From: DHVE2 group archaeon
GTDB taxonomy: Archaea; Thermoplasmatota; Thermoplasmata; Thermoplasmatales; Aciduliprofundaceae
Length of the DNA stretch: 10,077 bases
Direction of reading: 5' to 3'
Assembly (NCBI GenBank): GCA_026986135.1
Contig: JALSPD010000113.1
Coordinates: 1 to 10,077 of the forward strand
In this document: positions 5,944 through 10,077 of the stretch, piece by piece
Layout of the letters: the number at the start of each line of letters is the position of its first letter
How positions within the stretch are numbered: position 1 is the first letter of the stretch
Translations under genes and position numbers: made by a program
The notes under the pieces: generated by a model
Database searches by the model: none
Seen by the model: only the letters and a program-made list of their open reading frames with translations
What the model was told of the DNA's origin: nothing

Positions 5944-7605
5944 ATGAAGTTACCAAGTGGCAAACTTGAAAGAACAGTATTTGGTGGTGCAGGTTTTGAG
6001 GATCTTATAAAAGATATAGAGAATTCTGGCTTCACAGGTTATTTAAAGATCATCCATTATGGAAATGGCACAAATATTGCTCAGGTGGTGTATGAAAATG
6101 GTGTTCCTGTTCTGGGTTCGTACCGCAACTCCGAAGAGGAGCGGGGTGATGATGCTCTCAGACGAGCAGTTAAACTTGGTATGCAGGAAGATGCCATAAT
6201 TGAGGTGCGCTCTTTTTCTTACAGCTCCTCAACAATTGATATAACTTTCATCCTTAACAGTTATCCTGAATACAGAACCACTGTTCAGAGCCTCAGAGTT
6301 TATATGCGGAAAGATGATATCATTTTTGATTCTACCGATTTCAATCTTGATATTGAAATTCCCGAGATTAATAGAGAAAAGTGGGGAGAGGAGAATACAG
6401 GGAGAGGCGAGAGGGACGATCATCTGAGCTATCAGATTGTAAGAAAGCTTGCAGAGATAAAGGAAAGAGAGAGGCTTCTCAAGGATAGGGAAAAAGAGCT
6501 TTCTGCAAGAGAGCGGGAGGTTGCAGAAGCCAGGGCAGCCATTGAAAGGGAGCGTGAGCGGTTGGAGGGCATGCGGGCCAAGCTTGTAGAAAAGGCCGAT
6601 GAATTAAAGAAGATGAAATCAGAACTTGAGTCAAGGTACAGGAGTATTGAAGAAAGTTTTCGGAAGATAAAGGCTAAAGAGCGCGAAGTTACCGCCAAGC
6701 TAATTGAACTCAGAGAAAAGGAAATGCATCTAAATGAACGAGAGCGGGAGCTCAAGAATCGCGAGGAAGAATTGCTTAGCCTAAAAAGAGAACTTGAAAA
6801 GGAGAGGGATAGAATTAACGAGCAGCGTAGCTGGATAAATTCGCAGATACGTGAGTTGAGAGCCAGGGAGGGGGAGATTCAGAGGAAATCGGAGGAACTG
6901 AAGATCAAACTTGATGAAATCAGGAGGAGGGAGGAGGAACTGGAGAAGATAAGAGCTGAACTTTATAAGGAAAAGTCTGAGGTTGAAGTTCTCAGAAAGG
7001 AGCTTGAAAGTGAAAAGGAGCGTCTGGATAAACTATCCAAGGAACTTGATGCGCGTGAAAAGGCCGTTGAGCAGAGAGAGAGAACAGCTGAAGAATCGCT
7101 GATTGCCCTTAAGAATATGGAAGAGGAGATAAATAGAAAGAGAGAGGAACTTGAGGAGTGGGAGCATTTATTGAAATCCAGAGAGGATGAGATTGAAAAG
7201 CAGAGAGCAGAGATTGAAAAGCTCAGAAAGAATCTAAAAGAGACTGAATCCAGGTTAAAGAAAATGGAAAAAGAGCTGAAATTGAAGGAAGAGGAGCTGG
7301 AGAAGAGGGCCATAGAACTTAAAAAGAAGGAGGTTGAGGTTGATACAAAGCTTTACGATCTCCAGACAAAGGAAAAGGATCTGGAAAAAAGAGAAAAGGC
7401 TCTGGCAAAGAAGGAGAAAAAGATTAAGGAGATGGAGAATAAATTAAAGAACCGTGAAAATGAGCTAAAAGAATGGGAAAAGGAGTTGGCTGCTAGAGAG
7501 AAAGAAATCAATGAGAAGGCAGTGGAACTGGAATCAATGAAGAAGGAGGCTGAGGAAAAGATAAGAAAACTTCAGGAAATAAAGGAAAGTTTGAAAGTAA
7601 TATAA
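5944..7605 (+). CDS. Long coiled-coil protein with small N-terminal domain
   Basis: No named family recognised. From ATG 5944 it has 553 residues. Residues 1 to about 120 are a compact alpha/beta domain with GFTGYL (29-34), YENGVPVLG (50-58) and RGDDALRRA (67-75); this layout recalls DUF4388 (PatA N-terminal) domains, by resemblance only. Residues 165-553 are one coiled coil of 55 consecutive heptads plus four residues, with no skip or stutter. The first position is Leu/Ile/Val in all but two heptads (Ala in 32 and 54), while the fourth position is most often Arg or Lys. No proline and only two glycines (about 209 and 310) occur in the coil, and I see no cysteine in the protein. A continuous helix of this length would span about 58 nm. 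There is no membrane segment, so it is probably a cytoplasmic structural or tether protein. GTG at 5929 would add five residues, but TATA spacing favours 5944. Confidence 0.9.
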   Translation: MKLPSGKLERTVFGGAGFEDLIKDIENSGFTGYLKIIHYGNGTNIAQVVYENGVPVLGSYRNSEEERGDDALRRAVKLGMQEDAIIEVRSFSYSSSTIDITFILNSYPEYRTTVQSLRVYMRKDDIIFDSTDFNLDIEIPEINREKWGEENTGRGERDDHLSYQIVRKLAEIKERERLLKDREKELSAREREVAEARAAIERERERLEGMRAKLVEKADELKKMKSELESRYRSIEESFRKIKAKEREVTAKLIELREKEMHLNERERELKNREEELLSLKRELEKERDRINEQRSWINSQIRELRAREGEIQRKSEELKIKLDEIRRREEELEKIRAELYKEKSEVEVLRKELESEKERLDKLSKELDAREKAVEQRERTAEESLIALKNMEEEINRKREELEEWEHLLKSREDEIEKQRAEIEKLRKNLKETESRLKKMEKELKLKEEELEKRAIELKKKEVEVDTKLYDLQTKEKDLEKREKALAKKEKKIKEMENKLKNRENELKEWEKELAAREKEINEKAVELESMKKEAEEKIRKLQEIKESLKVI

Positions 7606-7622
7606 CCAGACAATTTTGGATA

Positions 7623-7628
7623 TTTTTT
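7623..7628 (+). terminator. T-tract after the coiled-coil gene
   Basis: A run of six T residues about 18 nt past the stop at 7605, in an AT-rich gap and before the next promoter, fits a U-run type archaeal terminator. No hairpin is evident. Confidence 0.35.
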
Positions 7629-7632
7629 GTGT

Positions 7633-7645
7633 AAATTTTATATCC
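7633..7645 (+). promoter_or_regulatory. TATA box of the V4R-like gene
   Basis: AAATTTTATATCC is one of the best TATA matches in the window. Its centre (about 7640) predicts transcription from about 7665, giving an 18-20 nt leader that contains GGTGAT (7675-7680). A second, weaker box, TTCATATCT (7652-7660), is 28 nt before the ATG at 7684 and could drive a leaderless message instead. Confidence 0.5.
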
Positions 7646-7674
7646 TGTTATTTCATATCTAAACTTTGATTGCG

Positions 7675-7680
7675 GGTGAT
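7675..7680 (+). promoter_or_regulatory. Shine-Dalgarno site before ATG 7684
   Basis: GGTGAT complements the 3' end of archaeal 16S rRNA and ends 3 nt before the ATG at 7684 (5 nt measured from GGTG). It decides in favour of this ATG over the in-frame TTG at 7666, whose message would lack a leader. Confidence 0.6.
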
Positions 7681-7683
7681 GTT

Positions 7684-8268
7684 ATGTCCGTTCGTGAAGT
7701 ACAGGAAGGATTGCTGGAAGGAAAGCATGTTTATGGCGGTACATTTGTTGCCCTTTTAAAGGCACTTAAAAAAATGAAGGGTATGGATGCCATAAATACC
7801 CTTATGAAAGATCTGAAGCGCTATGGATACACTGCACCCCTGAGAATTGAGGATTATAAATTGAAGAAAAAGTACGAGTTAAGTGACTATCTTCTGTTTT
7901 TTGATAGGTGTGCAGAGCTGTTCGGAAGAAATACTACCGATGAGATGTCGCGTGAAGGTGCGAAGAAGGAAGGCATATGGGGCTGGTTTGTTAAACTTGC
8001 GGGGACCCCTGAACTTGTTATGAAAAATGCTGGAAGATACTGGAAAGAATTCTATGATTTTGGGGAGATGAGAGGAGAGATGGTTGATAATCATACGGCC
8101 AGGCTATACCTTAGAGATGGTTGCTTTACAGAGGTTTTGTGCAGTGCTCATACTGCATATTTTGCGGGTGTGATGGAGAGTATAGGTAAGAAAAATGTTA
8201 GGGTAGTCCATGAAAAATGCACATTGAGAGGAGATGAGATGGGGGTCTGGAAGATCACCTGGGATTAG
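7684..8268 (+). CDS. Hypothetical protein, V4R/HNOB-like
   Basis: Not a family I can name with confidence. The 194-residue soluble protein starts with a helical part (1-50), followed by GYTAPLRIEDY (48-58), a helix bearing SREGAKKEG (89-97) and IWGWFVK (98-104), then SCS-free beta/helix alternation ending in a C-x3-GD segment (Cys179, Gly183, Asp184) and a WKITW end (189-193). That order, an early helix followed by long helices and a terminal Cys-x3-GD strand, resembles V4R (4-vinyl reductase-like) and heme-NO-binding-type domains that bind small hydrophobic ligands; this is inference. Cysteines are at 76, 147, 153 and 179. It follows the coiled-coil gene with its own promoter. Its stop (8266-8268) overlaps the Pus10 stop on the other strand. 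The gene is real (no stop in 585 nt, good ribosome site), but its role is unknown. Confidence 0.8.
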   Translation: MSVREVQEGLLEGKHVYGGTFVALLKALKKMKGMDAINTLMKDLKRYGYTAPLRIEDYKLKKKYELSDYLLFFDRCAELFGRNTTDEMSREGAKKEGIWGWFVKLAGTPELVMKNAGRYWKEFYDFGEMRGEMVDNHTARLYLRDGCFTEVLCSAHTAYFAGVMESIGKKNVRVVHEKCTLRGDEMGVWKITWD

Positions 8269-9437
8269 ATTTGAGAATCCAGAATTTCAATAACATCGAG
8301 GTATACAACTTCCACATCCCTTCCCAGGATCTCTGCAAGAGAGGGTCTGGTTCTTCCCTCATCCCCATGCATAAGCTCCTTTATGTATGTGCCACTTTCT
8401 GCAAGGATCTCTATTACCCATGCATCGTTTTCTTTCGCCACGAGATGGATGTCGTACACCTCACGGACCCTCAATTTGTCTGCTCTTCTGTGCGCCACTC
8501 TTCTGGGGGTTCTCTGGCGAATTTTGCCCTTTAATTTTTTAAGTGCGCTTTTTATCTCTTCCTCACTCGCATCTACCCTTACCGCAACTCTGTACCTCTT
8601 TTTAGCCTTTGTCTCTTTGATTTTTCTGATGTCTTCTTTTGTAGCAAATTTCAGGTCGGTGACCTCAACCTTTCCTTCAGCATATCTGTTAATTATTCTT
8701 TCCAGTTCTTTAAGATCCAGAAACCTTTTTCTCGGTCTTTTGATCTCTATGACGAATGGTCTTCCGTTTCCTAGCATCCTGACATCAATATCTTCCCGAC
8801 CCATCCCATGCAGAGCATGTCCTGTGCCACCAGTGATCTCCATTATGGGTCTAGCTATGATTTCCTCCACGCTTTCCCTGTATTTCCCTGAGGGCCATTT
8901 GGTCTGTGGCAATCCCCTGACCAATTTTCTGTATCTCCCATATATCAGCAGAGGTTTAATTTCAAGATGGACGTCATCGTATATGGTGTCCACTATAACT
9001 GTTATATCTGGATTGGAGATATTAGCCTCTTTGCCAGTCAACATGGATATGCGTTTTCCAAGTTCTCTGTTGAATTCTCTCCCTATCCCTTCCGCATACT
9101 CTGGAGAGGAAAACTCTTCAATTATTCTTTTCTCCCTTTCCAATATCTCTTCTGAAAATTTACTTCCGACGGAGAATGTGCTGTACTCGTATTCATCCAG
9201 AATTGTGGAAATGTATTTTGCATATTCATCAAGACGGGTGAATATGCCCCCGCAGAGTTCGCAGAGTTCATCGTGTTTTTTAGGCAAATCTTTGTTTTTT
9301 TCCATGGCATACATAATCCTTATTGCCTTCCCCCTTTCTGCATTGGTTAGACCGTGACCCAGCATACCGTAAATTCTTCCCAGGCAATGATCGCAGAGTT
9401 TAAGTTCTGCAGCATTGAGATTTATCTTCTCGGCCAT
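8265..9437 (-). CDS. pus10: tRNA pseudouridine synthase Pus10
   Basis: Archaeal Pus10 makes pseudouridine 55 and, in many archaea, 54 in the T-loop of tRNA. The 390 residues from ATG 9437 show an N-terminal zinc site (Cys15, Cys18, Cys59, Cys62, in CDHCLG and CELCGG), a THUMP-like region (about 75-165), and a synthase core with GREDIDVRMLG (213-223; Asp216 aligns with the catalytic Asp of GRTDAGV in TruA) and GTYIKELMHGDEGRT (349-363). The open frame extends 81 residues further upstream, but that part is hydrophobic, unlike Pus10, and overlaps the divergent gene. ATG 9437 sits about 24 nt from the TATA centre at 9461, supporting a leaderless start. The Pus10 stop TAA overlaps the TAG of the convergent 7684 gene. 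Confidence 0.95.
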   Translation of the reverse strand: MAEKINLNAAELKLCDHCLGRIYGMLGHGLTNAERGKAIRIMYAMEKNKDLPKKHDELCELCGGIFTRLDEYAKYISTILDEYEYSTFSVGSKFSEEILEREKRIIEEFSSPEYAEGIGREFNRELGKRISMLTGKEANISNPDITVIVDTIYDDVHLEIKPLLIYGRYRKLVRGLPQTKWPSGKYRESVEEIIARPIMEITGGTGHALHGMGREDIDVRMLGNGRPFVIEIKRPRKRFLDLKELERIINRYAEGKVEVTDLKFATKEDIRKIKETKAKKRYRVAVRVDASEEEIKSALKKLKGKIRQRTPRRVAHRRADKLRVREVYDIHLVAKENDAWVIEILAESGTYIKELMHGDEGRTRPSLAEILGRDVEVVYLDVIEILDSQI

Positions 9438-9449
9438 GCTTGGGCATGT

Positions 9450-9472
9450 GGAAATTGTTATATACCTTTTCC
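9450..9472. promoter_or_regulatory. Symmetric bidirectional TATA promoter (pus10 / membrane protein)
   Basis: TTATATA (9458-9464) reads as TATATAA on the minus strand. It is flanked by GGAAA (9450-9454) and TTTCC (9468-9472), an exact inverted repeat centred on 9461, so each strand has an A-rich BRE-like element before the same box. The pus10 ATG is 24 nt away on the minus strand, and the GTG at 9486 is 25 nt away on the plus strand. Activity in both directions is inferred from this geometry. Confidence 0.6.
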
Positions 9473-9485
9473 CGAATGTATGCGA

Positions 9486-9878
9486 GTGGGAGAACTGAAA
9501 GAAGATAGTTACGCTGAGGAGTATTACGTGGCTACAGAAAATGATGAAGATGAAAGATTGGAGGGACATGAGAATGCGGATAGAAATGCTCTGAAAAAAA
9601 GAATCTCCATCTTCTTCTATGCCTCTTTGATTATTATGTGGGGTGGATTTATTCTTTACATATCCTCTTTCTATGGTCATCCTGAGCTGTTGTCTCCTGG
9701 CTTTGTTCTCTATGAATTTGGTCTATTCTTTATTTCCCTTTCTATCCTTTACATTGCTCGTGACACACAAGAAACCTTCAAAAGGGTAATTCTTTACATC
9801 ATAGCAACTCTCATAATAATCGCGGGAGTAACGTTCATAGTACCCGTTCTCAGCTCTTTTGTCCCAACGATTCTCTAA
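9486..9878 (+). CDS. Small acidic-tailed three-helix membrane protein
   Basis: Unrecognised. About 130 residues from GTG 9486: an acidic N-terminal tail of some 30 residues (rich in Glu and Asp), a KKR cluster (about 37-39), then three hydrophobic helices at about 40-61, 73-91 and 100-124. Basic residues before helix 1 suggest a cytoplasmic N-terminus. Start choice is uncertain: ATG 9480 adds two residues, but GTG 9486 lies 25 nt from the shared TATA centre, mirroring the pus10 spacing. The much longer frame beginning at 9354 is rejected because it would run through the pus10 N-terminus. It is divergent from pus10 and convergent with the GTPase gene, with 39 nt between the two stops. Function cannot be inferred from the context. 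Confidence 0.7.
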   Translation: MGELKEDSYAEEYYVATENDEDERLEGHENADRNALKKRISIFFYASLIIMWGGFILYISSFYGHPELLSPGFVLYEFGLFFISLSILYIARDTQETFKRVILYIIATLIIIAGVTFIVPVLSSFVPTIL

Positions 9879-9901
9879 TATTAAAATCTGCAGAATGGAT
9901 T

Positions 9902-9929
9902 CTCATGACCCCATGGCTCATACATGAGC
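9902..9929. repeat. Overlapping inverted repeats between convergent genes
   Basis: CTCATG (9902-9907) pairs with CATGAG (9923-9928), and GCTCAT (9916-9921) pairs with ATGAGC (9924-9929), so alternative hairpins share the right arm. The sequence covers the stop codon of the minus-strand GTPase and lies 24 nt past the stop of the plus-strand gene, followed on the plus strand by CTATTTTAAT. It might help separate convergent transcripts, but the stems are short. Confidence 0.3.
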
Positions 9930-10077
9930 AACTATTTTAATTACATCCCCGTCTTTTAGCTGGTAGTCCTGTCCTAGAACTCTTTTTGTTCTTCCATCAA
10001 TGGCCCTTATAAAATTATTCCCAAGATCTGTGTGAACCTTATATGCGAGATCAAGTGCTGTGGAGCCTAACTTCATA
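9918..10077 (-). CDS. C-terminal TGS domain of a YchF/Obg-like GTPase (partial)
   Basis: The last 52 or so residues of a protein that continues past the window edge; this frame was read by eye on the minus strand and stops with TGA at 9918-9920. It reads GSTALDLAYKVHTDLG then FIRAIDGRTKRVLG and LKDGDVIKIVAHV, the TGS domain that closes archaeal GTPases of the YchF/Ygr210 group (Obg-related, with the P. horikoshii-type ending VHTDLGxxFxxAI). DRG-type GTPases share the domain, but their version reads differently (KIHxDF and LDHVLEDGD), so the YchF-like type is preferred. The TGS domain is associated with RNA or ribosome contact. The GTP-binding motifs would lie upstream and are not seen. The frame stays open to the edge, so the ATG at 10074-10076 is an internal Met rather than the start. 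Confidence 0.85.
   Translation of the reverse strand, partial: MKLGSTALDLAYKVHTDLGNNFIRAIDGRTKRVLGQDYQLKDGDVIKIVAHV

Noticed and set aside
6432..7313. Two Ser/Phe-rich open frames on the minus strand
   Set aside because: They are mirror images of the Glu/Lys/Arg codons of the coiled coil; the amino-acid bias explains the lack of stops.
8383..9357. A 324-codon open frame on the plus strand
   Set aside because: It lies wholly antisense to pus10, whose zinc, catalytic and C-terminal motifs are intact; its product is a Ser/Leu-rich artefact with no start signals.
9354..9485. A longer start for the plus-strand membrane protein
   Set aside because: This part is antisense to the pus10 5' end and lies upstream of the predicted transcription start.
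9438..9680. An 81-residue N-terminal extension of pus10
   Set aside because: It is unlike any Pus10 N-terminus, lies antisense to the membrane protein gene, and starts far from the TATA box that fits ATG 9437.
1..10077. Mobile element, CRISPR array, toxin-antitoxin or defence island
   Set aside because: No spaced direct repeats, transposase or integrase motifs, tRNA-linked attachment site or toxin-like small gene pairs were seen; most genes are housekeeping or signalling.

Overview
The window is archaeal, most likely a euryarchaeon of the Thermoplasmata / Aciduliprofundum type. The domain assignment is firm: it carries a TiaS tRNA-Ile2 agmatinyl-cytidine synthetase, an archaeal Pus10 and a type-2 methionine aminopeptidase. 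Several genes also have TATA-like boxes about 24-28 nt before their start codons, the layout of leaderless archaeal transcription. The genus is a guess. Base composition is moderately AT-rich and coding density is very high. I see no insertion sequence, CRISPR array, tRNA or rRNA.

Layout: (1) 1-2630, plus strand: a phospho-signalling cassette of an FHA-domain protein (5' end possibly cut off), a Hanks-type Ser/Thr kinase with an unidentified C-terminal domain, and a PP2C phosphatase, joined by a 7-nt gap and an ATGA overlap. (2) 2631-4099: a TATA box, then a TsaC/Sua5-family protein (t6A synthesis) coupled to methionine aminopeptidase. (3) 4111-4577: a small protein with two membrane segments and an OB-like middle. 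(4) 4581-5909: TiaS. (5) 5911-7605: a protein with a small N-terminal domain and a coiled coil of 55 unbroken heptads. (6) 7633-8268: a 194-residue protein resembling V4R/HNOB-type ligand-binding domains. (7) 8265-9437, minus strand: Pus10, convergent with the previous gene and sharing a 4-nt stop overlap. (8) 9486-9878, plus strand: a small acidic three-helix membrane protein that starts from the same symmetric TATA region as Pus10. (9) 9918-10077, minus strand: the C-terminal TGS domain of a GTPase that runs off the window.

Three unrelated tRNA modification functions (t6A, agmatidine, pseudouridine 54/55) and an N-terminal methionine-removal enzyme form the housekeeping part. The signalling cassette, the coiled-coil protein and the V4R-like protein are the accessory part. 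The most interesting items are the uninterrupted 55-heptad coil, the symmetric two-way promoter at 9461, and the kinase with a glycine-free nucleotide loop and unknown C-terminal domain. Start codons were moved from the longest open frame for five genes (2664, 5944, 7684, 9437, 9486), using TATA spacing, Shine-Dalgarno matches and family N-termini.
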